A DNA stretch of 64,000 nt from Methylocystis sp. B8 (GCF_005771425.1 NZ_VBTZ01000002.1:124001-188000); one strand, 5' to 3'; shown: positions 17,901 through 26,535, counted from the first letter of the stretch. The notes: generated by a model not told the origin, from the sequence alone. Made by a program: numbers and translations.

Positions 17901-18426
17901 GGGAATGCAAGCCAGCAACGCCGGCGGCGTCTTCAAGGATGCGGCGGCGCGCCTGCGGCTTCGCCGAAATGATCTCGCCGATCTGACCCTGGCGGACGAG
18001 CGAGGGCGAGCGCGCGCCGGTGGCGGCGTCGGCGAAGAGAATCTGCACGTCGCGGGCGCGCACCTCGCGGCCGTTGATCCGATAGGTCGAGCCCTGCTCA
18101 CGCTCGATTCGGCGCGTCACTTCGATCGAATCGGAATCGTTGAACGCCGCCGGCGCGGTGCGCATCGAATTGTCGAGAACAAGGCCGACTTCGGCAAGAT
18201 TGCGCGCCGGGCGTGAGCCGCCGCCAGAGAAAATCACGTCGTCCATGCCGGACGCGCGCATGTTCTTGTATGAGTTCTCGCCCATCACCCAGCGCAGCGC
18301 CTCGACGAGATTCGACTTGCCGCAGCCGTTGGGGCCGACAACGCCGGTCAGGCCCGGCTCGATGAGGAAATCGGTCGGTTCGCAGAAGCTCTTGAAGCCC
18401 AGAAGGCGCAGGCGCTCGAATTTCAT
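14971..18426 (-). CDS. smc: Chromosome segregation protein SMC
   Basis: Structural maintenance of chromosomes ATPase, 1151 residues, which organises and segregates the chromosome with ScpA and ScpB. Walker A is GPNGCGKS (residues 31-38); long alanine- and glutamate-rich coiled coils flank a glycine-rich hinge near residues 510-600; the C-terminal head has the ABC signature LSGGEQALTAMSL and Walker B PICVLDEVDAPLDD. The start MKFERLRLLGFKSF is typical. scpA and scpB are not in this window. Confidence 0.97.
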   Translation of the reverse strand: MKFERLRLLGFKSFCEPTDFLIEPGLTGVVGPNGCGKSNLVEALRWVMGENSYKNMRASGMDDVIFSGGGSRPARNLAEVGLVLDNSMRTAPAAFNDSDSIEVTRRIEREQGSTYRINGREVRARDVQILFADAATGARSPSLVRQGQIGEIISAKPQARRRILEDAAGVAGLHSRRHEAELRLNAASENLTRLEDVLKQVDSQADSLKRQARQAARYRGLAAQIRKNEALAALLGYQLAAEQLQAAAEKLDASRGSVQERTLEQAEAAKFQAVAAHELPPLREKEAEAGAALHRLVVARQALEADEQRAKERIAELQRHIEQFGRDLERERALIQDAAEVAQRLEDEREELQGDDARDANREAEAQSRLAEIETALAATEAELSSAQEQLAGVNAKRAALEGALRDENQRVARFEAELTRIETEFALIAGQGGGAEEVERLAQAFEQAAQDARGAEETAHEAEAAYRDAREAETVARAPLERAALRAQRLETETRTLEHLLQTDAGGLWAPVVESMTVEKGYETALGAALGDDLDASADDSAPAHWLVTSSEGDPDLPNGVRALGALVDAPPALRRRLAQIGVVLRAEGESLRKLLKPGQRLVSKEGDLWRWDGFTQAAEAPTAAARRLAEKNRLADLRVEAAAARETAEALGEELNAAREAARQAAEADAEARDAQRRARAQMEEARERHSTAERRQAQIAQRLSALQEAKAQTLANRDEAAQKRASVTHALDELEEPAFLAGALENLRGRATAERAQAGEARAALASLRHERAARAARLSAIARELSSWAQRRDRAQDRIGELEERLATAQEEHARLSDAPDAFIGQRRALMNALEEAEAARRDASDARASAETRLAEADRAARAALEAMSAAREDMARSEAQLEAARQRVADVERAIAHDLESTPQALAELAQVKDGDDLPEIADIERRLENLRADRERLGAVNLRAEDELIEVEAQREKMIAERDDLSEAIKKLRAAIASLNKEGRERMLAAFDKVNEHFKELFTLLFDGGSAELQLVESDDPLEAGLDILARPPGKKPTTMTLLSGGEQALTAMSLIFAVFLTNPAPICVLDEVDAPLDDNNVERFCDLLEEMRKKTDTRFVTITHNPITMARMDRLFGVTQAERGISQLVSVDLEQAEKFALAS

Positions 18427-18735
18427 TGCTTAAGAAGACCGCCACAAACTGCAGGGGAAAGCAAGAAAACCGACGCGATATGTTGTGGGAAGGCCCCGCT
18501 GAAGGTCTCTCACGAGACCGCTCGGCGCGAGAGAGCCTTCGAATCACATTTTTAATTGCATCGCAGAAATGCGGCGGAAAAAATAGAAAGATGCAGTCAT
18601 ATGAACATTGGGGCGAAGGTTTCCTCGTGCTTCGAGACGGCGGCTACGCCGCCTCCTCAGCATGAGGGCGAAGGGAATTGTCCCGCACGTTCCAACTCTG
18701 CCCCTCTAACCGGATCGCGAGTTCCAAGGCGAAGA
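18427..18735. other. Divergent intergenic region, smc / chaC
   Basis: No gene is visible in these 309 bases. They contain one copy of a dispersed palindromic repeat (listed separately) and must hold the promoters of smc (leftward) and chaC (rightward). Confidence 0.45.
18622..18670. repeat. Dispersed palindromic repeat, family 2, copy a
   Basis: Shares CTTCGAGACG, a variable short inverted core (CGGCGG / CCGCC) and CTCCTCAGCATGAGG with copies at 25711, 32584 and 47286. REP-like intergenic element. Confidence 0.75.
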
Positions 18736-19329
18736 ATGGGTTCAGCCAGTCCGCGGGACAAAGATTTCTGGGTGTTCGGCTACGGGTCGCTGATGTGGCG
18801 GCCGGGGTTCGACTTCATGGATAGCGCGCTCGCCTGGGTGCATGGCTATCACCGCGCGCTCTGCATCTTTTCGCATGTCCATCGCGGCACGCCGGAACGG
18901 CCGGGGCTCGTGCTCGGATTGGATCGCGGCGGCTGCTGCCAGGGCGTCGCCTTCAAGGTCGCGGCGCGCGACCGCGATAAAACGATTCGCTATCTGCGCG
19001 AACGCGAACTGGTCACTTCCGTCTATCTCGAAAAAACACTCGGCGTGCGATTCGCCGACGGCGGCTGCGCCAAGGCCCTCGCCTATGTCGTCGACCGCAC
19101 GCATATCCAATACGCTGGGCGGCTGCCGGAAGACGAGATGATTCGCCTTATCGCCGAAGGCGTCGGCCTCAATGGCGACAATCCTGCCTATGTGCGCAAC
19201 ACATACGAACATCTGCTGCGGCTCGACATTCATGACGCCGAGCTTGCCGAGATCGTCCGCCGGCTCGATCACGATTCGTGCAGAACCGCGGCGACTGGCG
19301 GCGCCGGCGACGAGCCGACGCCGCTATGA
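18736..19329 (+). CDS. ChaC-type gamma-glutamylcyclotransferase
   Basis: Enzyme of 197 residues that cleaves glutathione to 5-oxoproline and Cys-Gly. The family's N-terminal substrate loop FGYGSLMWRPGF is present, and a candidate catalytic glutamate lies in RERELVTSVYLEKTL. The start at MGSASPRDKD is chosen because AAGG lies seven bases upstream and because the upstream frame runs through the repeat. It is divergent from smc. Confidence 0.9.
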   Translation: MGSASPRDKDFWVFGYGSLMWRPGFDFMDSALAWVHGYHRALCIFSHVHRGTPERPGLVLGLDRGGCCQGVAFKVAARDRDKTIRYLRERELVTSVYLEKTLGVRFADGGCAKALAYVVDRTHIQYAGRLPEDEMIRLIAEGVGLNGDNPAYVRNTYEHLLRLDIHDAELAEIVRRLDHDSCRTAATGGAGDEPTPL

Positions 19330-19403
19330 CGCGACGCTTTACTCAACGCTACTGCGCAAATACGCGCGCGACGCAACGCTACGCCACTGACAGGTCCGCC
19401 GGA

Positions 19404-19802
19404 TCAGTTGAGCAGCGACGCCGATAAATCGCGCAGTGTCGTGGCGTCGGCGCAAAAATGCACATGCCATTCGGCGACGCCGAGCTCCTGCGCGGTCTTA
19501 CGCAGCGCGTGGCGATCGCCCGGCGCACGCTCCTGCGCGAGAAAGACGCAAACTGGCCTACTCGTCGCGCCTTCGCGCGCGACGCCGATGACGACGCCAT
19601 TCGTCACGTCGGCGATGAAAGAATCTTCGCCCGACTGAAACACCGAACAGACATAGCGGCGGCCCGAAGCGCCACGCCAGGCAAAGAACCGATGACGCAG
19701 CGAATCGGTCGCTGCGAGCGATTGAAGCGCCTCGCCGCGCGCCGTGGTCTCGCCGAAGGTCTTGCAAGAGACGCTGAAAGTCGGGTGACGAAACTGATAC
19801 AT
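19404..19802 (-). CDS. Small conserved-looking protein of unknown function
   Basis: About 132 residues from MYQFRHPTF; earlier in-frame ATGs at 19823 and upstream are possible. The protein has alternating hydrophobic strands (VCSVFQSGEDSFIADVTNG, VVIGVAREG, VCVFLAQE) suggesting a compact alpha/beta or beta fold, and no membrane segment. I do not recognise the family. It lies downstream of glyQ on the same strand, where glyS is found in many relatives, but it has no resemblance to glyS. Confidence 0.65.
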   Translation of the reverse strand: MYQFRHPTFSVSCKTFGETTARGEALQSLAATDSLRHRFFAWRGASGRRYVCSVFQSGEDSFIADVTNGVVIGVAREGATSRPVCVFLAQERAPGDRHALRKTAQELGVAEWHVHFCADATTLRDLSASLLN

Positions 19803-20077
19803 GACTCGATCCGCCGCATCCATAGCCAAACACAGAACATGACTAGAACGAAACAGGCACATAGTCAAGTTGCGCGCGCCCGTCCATATCCTTTGGGTTC
19901 CTGGCAAAAGACAGGACTGGCGCGCGCAGCGCCGCTACTCGCCAACGGCGCGAGACGGTTGCCCGTCTCGCACACTGTTATGCATGGCTACGATCTTGGA
20001 AGATGTGCGCCAACGCGCATGACGAACGCTTTACTCCTTTAGGAAGTGGGCGCCGTCTGAAGATTTCGCAAGCGCGG

Positions 20078-21010
20078 CTATCCGTTGGCGCCGCCGCCAG
20101 CCGTGCGCAACCAGGCCGCGCCGCAGGCTTTCGCGAGTTCGCGCACGCGTAAGATATAGCTCTGGCGCTCGGTGACCGAGATCACGCCGCGCGCGTCGAG
20201 AAGATTGAAGGCGTGGCTCGCCTTGATGCATTGGTCATAGGCCGGCAGCGCCATGAGATGCATCGCGTCGCCGGAGCCCGCGCCTAAATGCAACAGCCGC
20301 TCGCATTCGACTTCAGCGTCCTTGAAATCCTCAAAAAGTTTCGACGTGTCGGCGGCCTCAAAGTTGTGGCGCGAATATTCCTGCTCGGCCTGCAGGAAGA
20401 CGTCGGCGTAAGTGACTTTCTCGTCGCCTTCGCGGCCGTTGAAATTTAATTCCATGATGCTGTCGACGCCCTGCAGATAGCAGGCTAGACGCTCGAGCCC
20501 ATAGGTGAGTTCGCCGGCGACCGGCGCGCATTCGAAGCCTGCGACCTGCTGGAAGTAAGTGAATTGCGAGACCTCCATGCCGTCGCACCAGCATTCCCAC
20601 CCTAACCCCCAGGCGCCGAGCGTCGGGCTTTCCCAATCGTCCTCGACGAAGCGGATGTCATGGAGCTTGGGATCGACGCCGATCGCCGCGAGCGAGGCGA
20701 GATACAATTCCTGCAGATCGGGCGGCGATGGTTTGAGGATCACCTGGAACTGATAATAGTGCTGCAGGCGATTGGGGTTTTCGCCATAGCGCCCGTCCTT
20801 GGGGCGCCGGCAGGGCTGCGCATAGGCCGCGCGCCAGGGTTTCGGGCCGAGCGCGCGCAGAGTCGTCGCCGGATGAAAGGTCGCCGCGCCCATCTCCATG
20901 TCATAGGGCTGCAGGATGACGCAGCCCTGCGCCGCCCAGAAGTTTTGCAGGGTGAGAATGAGGCCCTGGAAGGAGCGGATCGGCGAGAGATGCGGAAGAT
21001 CGGGGAGCAT
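20078..21010 (-). CDS. glyQ: Glycyl-tRNA synthetase alpha subunit
   Basis: Catalytic alpha subunit of the heterotetrameric bacterial glycyl-tRNA synthetase, 310 residues. Typical segments include [18 protein letters not shown], the class II motif 2 region with [20 protein letters not shown], and [19 protein letters not shown]. The start [10 protein letters not shown] is chosen by an AGGA site upstream. The usual partner glyS is not next to it in this window; the neighbour downstream is an unrelated small protein. Confidence 0.96.
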   Translation of the reverse strand: MLPDLPHLSPIRSFQGLILTLQNFWAAQGCVILQPYDMEMGAATFHPATTLRALGPKPWRAAYAQPCRRPKDGRYGENPNRLQHYYQFQVILKPSPPDLQELYLASLAAIGVDPKLHDIRFVEDDWESPTLGAWGLGWECWCDGMEVSQFTYFQQVAGFECAPVAGELTYGLERLACYLQGVDSIMELNFNGREGDEKVTYADVFLQAEQEYSRHNFEAADTSKLFEDFKDAEVECERLLHLGAGSGDAMHLMALPAYDQCIKASHAFNLLDARGVISVTERQSYILRVRELAKACGAAWLRTAGGGANG

Positions 21011-21163
21011 GGAGGTCCTGAGTGGCGGGTGGAACCTAAACAGGCTGCGCCATCTGGTCAACAACGACTTGATTTGAACCGAGTTTACTTGCCATAACAA
21101 CTGTGCTAAACGCATAAGGCCACTGATTATAAACAATTAGCTACAAGCCACAGAGAGTTTCCT

Positions 21164-22468
21164 TTGTCGAATACGATTGACGAGGTATTTGGACTTAATA
21201 GAGATATCACGTTGAATTATGTAACGAGGGACGGCGTCGATAAGAAATTCATAGAAAGCCTCTTTCTCAATCAACATGTCGTAATTTACAGCAGCGCAAA
21301 GCAAGGCAAGACTTCGCTCCGCAAGAAATATCTCGGGGATGCGGATTGCATCGTCGTGTCATGTCAAAACACATGGACTCTCGTCGAATTGCACGCTTCC
21401 ATTCTGAAGGAAGCAGGATTTGATGTCGGTCAGTCGGCAGAAAAAACTGCCTCTGGCGCCGTCAAGCTGGTCGCGAGAGCCGCCGAAGCTCCTATTCAAG
21501 CGGAAAATTCAGACGAAGCGGGGTTCGGGCGCCAAAGAACGTCGCCAGAGAAGCAATTTTGGCATGCGCTTGAACTTGATCCCAATGATCCAAACGATAT
21601 CATAAACGCGCTACGAGAAATCGCGTTCGATCGGCTGATCGTTCTCGAAGATTTTCATTATCTTCCCGACGACACGCAGAAGACTTTCGCCTTCGCTTTG
21701 AAAATATTTCACGAGAAATCTAGAATCACGTTCATCATCATTGGCGCTTGGCGCGAAGAAAACCGGCTTGTAGGACTGAATGGCGACCTGATCAATCGAG
21801 TTATTTCAATTGATGTAGACACATGGAAATACGAGAGCATCAATGAATTAATCGACGCCGGCGCTTATCTGTTGAACGTTACGATTGATGAGGTTTTTCG
21901 TCGGGAATTGCTGCGCTGGAGTTTTGGGAGCATTCATATCGTCCGAGAGGCTTGCCGCCGAGTTTGTCGAGTGAGCGGACTGAATGAAACTCACTCTGAC
22001 AGAAAACCTCGCAACATCGGTTCGACTGTCGACGCCTCTTCAATAGTCGCACAAATTGCCTCGGAGCAGTCCGGCCGGTACAGAAGGTTTCTGACCGAGT
22101 TCGCTAATGTTTTCCAAACTGAGTTCGAGATGCCGAAGTGGATCATTTATGCAATATTGTGCAGCTCATTAGCTCAACTGAAAGACGGGCTGCCGCTTCG
22201 TCGAATTTCTGCAATTATCAGGGCGAAGCACCCAAAGCGGAAAGACCTTAGCAACGCGCATATTATACATGATCTCAGCGCGGTCTCGTCGCTCCAAATC
22301 AAGCTTGGCATGAGGCCGCTCGTCGTTGATTACGACGCGGCAAGAACGAGCCTCGATATTATCGACAAAGCCTTCCTGATTTGGCTCGCGATTCAGAACA
22401 TCCGAGAGCTTATGGATGACCTTGGGCTGCCAGAGCCTTTAGACTCGAAGGTCCTCGAGACAATTTAG
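21164..22468 (+). CDS. Orphan P-loop (AAA/STAND-like) ATPase
   Basis: A 434-residue protein starting at TTG behind GAGAG. Walker A is SSAKQGKTS (residues 43-51) with the first glycine replaced; Walker B is LIVLEDF (158-164); a sensor-like strand reads TFIIIGAWREENR (about 189-201). A basic, winged-helix-like segment is near 340-400 (GLPLRRISAIIRAKHPKRK). Base composition is clearly AT-richer than its neighbours, with rare codons such as ATA and AGA, which suggests transfer. There is no partner gene, integrase or tRNA beside it. It could be a regulatory or defence ATPase, but no function can be assigned. Confidence 0.8.
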   Translation: MSNTIDEVFGLNRDITLNYVTRDGVDKKFIESLFLNQHVVIYSSAKQGKTSLRKKYLGDADCIVVSCQNTWTLVELHASILKEAGFDVGQSAEKTASGAVKLVARAAEAPIQAENSDEAGFGRQRTSPEKQFWHALELDPNDPNDIINALREIAFDRLIVLEDFHYLPDDTQKTFAFALKIFHEKSRITFIIIGAWREENRLVGLNGDLINRVISIDVDTWKYESINELIDAGAYLLNVTIDEVFRRELLRWSFGSIHIVREACRRVCRVSGLNETHSDRKPRNIGSTVDASSIVAQIASEQSGRYRRFLTEFANVFQTEFEMPKWIIYAILCSSLAQLKDGLPLRRISAIIRAKHPKRKDLSNAHIIHDLSAVSSLQIKLGMRPLVVDYDAARTSLDIIDKAFLIWLAIQNIRELMDDLGLPEPLDSKVLETI

Positions 22469-22880
22469 TGTCGCCGCCATTGGGTTGGCGACTGAGCGCT
22501 GGCGCAAATGTCGCGGAGCGCCGATCGGCCGAGCGCCCTTCTCCCCTTTCAAAATGGTTTGAACCGGCGAAGGCTTCGCCGCCGATCTGACCTGCGGCGC
22601 CGCGTCAATTTTGGCGGCGAAGCCGGGGCAAGCTTCGCCACGCCGCCGCGCGGCGCATCACGAAATCCGGCATTTTCAAAGCCTTAACTATTCGCCTTTA
22701 CCGTCAGCGCTGACATGAATTCGCCCTAAAGCAGCCAAAGCAAGGTCGTTTAGTTCTGTTGAGAATATGCGTGGGGCAGCCGCCACGGTTCCGGCGTTCG
22801 CCGCAGTCTAGCGCACTTTCGCGCAATGACGGCGAAGTTCAGGGCCCTGAAGCGGAAGTGCAGTTCGGAGGTAGGGGCGG
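22469..22880. other. Gene-free interval downstream of the orphan ATPase
   Basis: This 412-base stretch has no credible gene. A stem GTCGCC / GGCGAC (22470-22491) directly follows the ATPase stop codon and may end its transcript, though no T-run follows. Around 22565-22665 there are several GGCGAAGC/GCTTCGCC inverted motifs. The right end (22860-22880) has the strong ribosome-binding site of the next gene. Confidence 0.45.
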
Positions 22881-23978
22881 ATGATGCAAGGAATCGGTGC
22901 GCCAATCGATTTCAATTCTTTCGATCGCGGCATTTATTCTCACAAAAGCTCGTCTCATCTTGTCGTCGCCGGCATAGCGCTCGTCGCGAGCTTGTCGGCG
23001 GGGTTCTGGGCGCTGTCGCAGCGCGCGACCCCTCAATCCGAGATCGCTGCGGCGCCTGCCGCCGCGCCCTCTGCGCAAAGCGCCTTTGGCGCGCAAAATC
23101 CCTATGGCGCCATTGTCGGCCTCGGCGGACGCCCGCAATCTCTCGCGCTTTCAGAAACAATGCGCGGCGCGCTCGACGCCAGCATCGCGCCTGCGGCGCA
23201 CACGCCGTTAGCCGCGGTCCCTGTGCGCCAGGACGTCGACGAGATGCAGATGGCCGCCGCGCCGACTGAGAGCGTCGAAGAGGCGGAAGTCGCGCCGCTG
23301 CCGCCCCGCCGGCCCGTGGAACTCTCCGTCGCCGATCGTGGCCTTTATGAAGGCTCGCTGCAGCGCATGGCCCGCACCAGCGTCGTGCCGGCGTCGCCCG
23401 CCGATAATCGCTCGATCTTCGATAAAGTCTTTGGCCTCGGCGACGCAGCGCAAGAGGCGCGTCAGCAGCAACAACCGAAGGGACAGGCGCTCGCCTATGC
23501 GGCGCCTGATGGTGGGACGCTCTCAGATCTCAAATCCGGCATCCTCGGCGGCGTGAGCGGCGCGGCCGGCGCGGCCGTTGGACCTGTGGCGCGCTACGAC
23601 CGCTATACCGCCGTCTACGACATTTCGGCGCATACCGTTTATTTGCCCGACGGCAAAAAACTCGAAGCGCATTCCGGCCTGCGCGAACATCTCGACGATC
23701 CGCGCTTTGTCCATCTGCGCATGCGCGGCGCGACGCCGCCGCATGTCTATGATCTCTCGCCGCGCGAAGCGCTGTTCCATGGCGTCCAGGCGCTGCGCCT
23801 GACGCCGATCGGCGGCGAAGGCGCCATCTTCGGCCGCGCCGGCCTTCTCGCGCACACCTATATGCTCGGACCGAACGGCGATTCGAACGGCTGCGTGTCG
23901 TTCCGCGACTATCAGGCTTTCCTGCGCGCCTATAAGAACGGCGAAATCCGCCGGCTCGCGGTCGTCGCCCATCTCTAA
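22881..23978 (+). CDS. Tlde1/DUF2778-domain exported protein
   Basis: A 365-residue protein with a short cytoplasmic N-terminus, one membrane helix (about residues 26-45), a long alanine- and proline-rich linker, and a C-terminal DUF2778 (Tlde1-type) domain related to L,D-transpeptidases. The catalytic pair is visible as His325 in HTYMLGPNGDSNGC and Cys338. It probably acts on peptidoglycan in the periplasm. Type VI effectors of this family exist, but no secretion genes are nearby, so a cell-wall housekeeping role is equally possible. GGAGG lies upstream of the ATG. Confidence 0.85.
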   Translation: MMQGIGAPIDFNSFDRGIYSHKSSSHLVVAGIALVASLSAGFWALSQRATPQSEIAAAPAAAPSAQSAFGAQNPYGAIVGLGGRPQSLALSETMRGALDASIAPAAHTPLAAVPVRQDVDEMQMAAAPTESVEEAEVAPLPPRRPVELSVADRGLYEGSLQRMARTSVVPASPADNRSIFDKVFGLGDAAQEARQQQQPKGQALAYAAPDGGTLSDLKSGILGGVSGAAGAAVGPVARYDRYTAVYDISAHTVYLPDGKKLEAHSGLREHLDDPRFVHLRMRGATPPHVYDLSPREALFHGVQALRLTPIGGEGAIFGRAGLLAHTYMLGPNGDSNGCVSFRDYQAFLRAYKNGEIRRLAVVAHL

Positions 23979-23997
23979 GCGCTTATTCTTACGCGCG

Positions 23998-24026
23998 AAA
24001 AAGCGGCCCTGCAGGGCCGCTTTTTT
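23998..24026 (+). terminator. Intrinsic terminator
   Basis: The stem GCGGCCC / GGGCCGC around a TGCA loop, flanked by AAAAA and TTTTTT, lies 20 bases after the Tlde1-like gene. It is symmetrical and could also stop transcription from the other side. Confidence 0.9.
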
Positions 24027-24126
24027 ATTGGCTTGGGGCAAATTCGCGCAGTTTGGAATGACGACAAGTTCTTGTCGGGGCGCCGAAGATCAATTAGCGT
24101 GCGCGCTTACAGCTTGAGGGGTTTGC

Positions 24127-25677
24127 ATGACCGTTTCGATGTATCTCATCAATCCTGCCGGCGACTTTCCGACTTATTTCGGCGGCGAGGCCCTGGCGGC
24201 CTCGGGCGTCCCGGGCGGGGTCATGATGGCGGACCTCGCCACCGCCACCGTCGCGGCGCTCGCCCCCAAGGATTTCGAGGTGGAACTCTGCGAAGAGCAG
24301 ATCGAACCGGTGAATTTCGACCATCCCGCGGACTGGATCGCGATCACCGGCAAGGTCAGCCAGCGCGGTCGCATGATCGCCATCGCCGACGAGTTCCGCC
24401 GTCGCGGCAAGAAGGTCATTATCGGCGGGCCTTATGCGAGCCTCTCGCCGGACCGGCTGCGCGATCACTGCGACGTGCTGGTGAGCGGCGAGACTGAGGA
24501 AATCGCGGCCGAAATTTTCTCTGATCTTCGCGCCGGCAAGCCGAAGGCCAGCTACATCGGCGACAAGCCGTCGCTCGCCTCGTCGCCACTCCCGCGGTGG
24601 GATCTCTATCGCAACGACCGCGCGATTCTCGGCGCCGTGCAGACTTCGCGCGGATGTCCGTTCGAATGCGAATTCTGCGACGTCATCCAATATCTCGGTC
24701 GCAAGCAGCGTCATAAGCCGATCGAAAATGTCATCGCCGAAATCGACGCGCTGTGGAATGCGGGCTATCGCACGACCTTCCTCGCCGACGACAATTTCAC
24801 CGCCTATCGCGCGCACTGCAAGGAGCTGCTTGCGGCGATGGCGCATTGGCGCCGCGATCGTCCGATGGAGTTCGTCACGCAAATCTCCATCGACGCGACG
24901 CGCGACGAGGAGCTGCTCGACATGTGCGTCGCGGCCGGACTGACTCAGGTCTTTGTCGGCATCGAGACGCCCAACATCGAAAGCCTGCGCGAGACCGGCA
25001 AGCGACAGAATTTGAAGATCAGCCTTGTCGACGAAATCCAGAAGCTCGTCGATCACGGCATGTCGGTGATGGGCGGCATGATCGTCGGCTTCGACCACGA
25101 CGGACCGAACGTCTTCGCCCAGCAATATGATTTCGCCATGGCGACGCCGATTCCGATCTTCAGCCTCGGCGCGCTGATGGCGTCGGAAGCGACGCCGCTC
25201 TTCGACCGCATCACCCGCGAAGGCCGGCTGATCACCGGCGGCGTCGAGACCCAGGCCGTGCCGTGGAGCTCCAACATCCAGTGCCAGACGATGAGCATGG
25301 AGGAGCTGCATGACGGCATGCAGAATCTCTGCAACGCGCTCTACGCGCCGGCCGCCTTCGGCGAGCGCATGCTGAACATGATCAAGACTTTCGGACGCCA
25401 TCGCAAAGGGCCGGCGCCGCAGCCCTTCGACCCCAAATCGCTGCGCGAGGTCGAACAGCAGGCGATGCAGGTCGGCATGGACGTGCGCAAGATGGGCGAA
25501 GCGGAAGGCCGCATGTGGAACAAGGTCTGGGGCGCCGCCGTGCGCAAGCCCGAGACCATCACCATCGTCGCGCGCATCATGTTCCAATATGCGCAGGCGC
25601 GGCACATGTTCGACAAGGGCAATTATTGGGAGCCGCAGCTCTCGAGCCCGCCGATCGCGCCACAGCGCGCAGCGTAA
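24127..25677 (+). CDS. B12-binding radical SAM protein
   Basis: A 516-residue enzyme with an N-terminal cobalamin-binding domain (about residues 1-150, starting with LINPAGDFPTYFGGEAL and including VIIGGPYASL), a radical SAM core with the iron-sulfur motif CPFECEFCD (near residue 180), and a C-terminal DUF4070-like region. The architecture matches methyltransferase and ring-forming enzymes such as the hopanoid methylase superfamily, but key segments differ from HpnP, so the substrate is unknown. No pathway genes flank it. It would use cobalamin, whose synthesis genes lie 10 kb away. Confidence 0.85.
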   Translation: MTVSMYLINPAGDFPTYFGGEALAASGVPGGVMMADLATATVAALAPKDFEVELCEEQIEPVNFDHPADWIAITGKVSQRGRMIAIADEFRRRGKKVIIGGPYASLSPDRLRDHCDVLVSGETEEIAAEIFSDLRAGKPKASYIGDKPSLASSPLPRWDLYRNDRAILGAVQTSRGCPFECEFCDVIQYLGRKQRHKPIENVIAEIDALWNAGYRTTFLADDNFTAYRAHCKELLAAMAHWRRDRPMEFVTQISIDATRDEELLDMCVAAGLTQVFVGIETPNIESLRETGKRQNLKISLVDEIQKLVDHGMSVMGGMIVGFDHDGPNVFAQQYDFAMATPIPIFSLGALMASEATPLFDRITREGRLITGGVETQAVPWSSNIQCQTMSMEELHDGMQNLCNALYAPAAFGERMLNMIKTFGRHRKGPAPQPFDPKSLREVEQQAMQVGMDVRKMGEAEGRMWNKVWGAAVRKPETITIVARIMFQYAQARHMFDKGNYWEPQLSSPPIAPQRAA

Positions 25678-25710
25678 CCCGTTATCAAGCACGGAAGCGC
25701 GTCGTGGGCT

Positions 25711-25790
25711 TCCTCATCCTGAGGAGCGAGCGAAGCTCGCGTCTCGGACTTGCCCAAGATCGAGAACGGCGCCTCAGGATGAGGGCGAGG
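25711..25790. repeat. Dispersed palindromic repeat, family 2, copy b
   Basis: Contains CCTCATCCTGAGGAGCGAG and the inverted end CGTCTCGGACTTG, then GCGCCTCAGGATGAGG near 25769-25784. It lies between the convergent radical SAM and methyltransferase genes. Confidence 0.7.
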
Positions 25791-25821
25791 ACTGCAGCGC
25801 AGTGGTCCCCTGATAACGCCG

Positions 25822-26535
25822 TCAAACAGCTATCGCGGGGAGAATCGACAGAGGCGCTTTCGAGCCCTTGACGCCGCGCAGAAGAATGCGCGTCGCCGGC
25901 GCGTCGGCGCGCGTGTGAATGGGCTGGATCGACACGCCTCCTATCCTTCCCTCGACAGCCGCGAGACATTCGGCGAGCGCATCGGCGCGATGAATCATTA
26001 CGAAGATTCCGCCAGGCGCGAGCAGCGCAAGACAGGCGCGCGTCCAATCGGCAAGCGGCGCGCTGGCGACATGGGCGCGCGCCTTGGCGGCGTCGGGCGT
26101 CACGCGCACCTTGCCCGCGTCATGAAATGGGGGATTGGTAAGAACGAGCGCGGCGGTTTCATCGACGAGTCCCGCCGCGCGGCGTGACTTCGCTGAAAGT
26201 ACGTCGGCCTCATACGCCATCACACGACTATCGAGATGATTTGCGGCGGCATTCTCGCGCGCCAGCGCGCAAGACTCACGGTCGATCTCGACAAGGCCGA
26301 CGCTCGCGCCCGTTGCGCGCAACGCCGCCATCAATCCGGCCGCGCCCGCTCCGGCGCCAATATCGAGAATGAGCCCCTGCTGATCTTGAGGCGTCGCGGC
26401 GGCGAGCAGCACGGCGTCCGTGCCGGCGCGGTGGCCGGCGGCGCTTTGACGCAGGCGCAAGCGTCCGTCGAGAAAGCCGTCAAACTCTGCGCTGCTGTCT
26501 GTCATTGCCATGAGAACTACCACGGCCGACTGCAT
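25822..26535 (-). CDS. TrmN6-like N6-adenine tRNA methyltransferase
   Basis: SAM-dependent methyltransferase of up to 237 residues. The SAM-binding loop ILDIGAGAGAAGLMAAL and the catalytic N6-adenine motif TNPPFHD are present, as in the YfiC/TrmN6 family that methylates A37 of tRNA-Val. The substrate is inferred. The ATG at 26535 is preferred because GAGG lies just upstream; in-frame ATGs at 26511 and 26505 are possible. It is divergent from the polyprenyl synthase gene. Confidence 0.85.
   Translation of the reverse strand: MQSAVVVLMAMTDSSAEFDGFLDGRLRLRQSAAGHRAGTDAVLLAAATPQDQQGLILDIGAGAGAAGLMAALRATGASVGLVEIDRESCALARENAAANHLDSRVMAYEADVLSAKSRRAAGLVDETAALVLTNPPFHDAGKVRVTPDAAKARAHVASAPLADWTRACLALLAPGGIFVMIHRADALAECLAAVEGRIGGVSIQPIHTRADAPATRILLRGVKGSKAPLSILPAIAV

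Noticed and set aside
18556-18735. 60-residue N-terminal extension of ChaC
   Set aside because: The extension is translated from a dispersed repeat and lacks a ribosome-binding site, whereas the internal ATG has AAGG and begins at the family's normal position.
24094-25692. 532-codon open frame antisense to the radical SAM gene
   Set aside because: The sense strand encodes a clear CxxxCxxC enzyme; the antisense product has no recognisable motif or ribosome-binding site.
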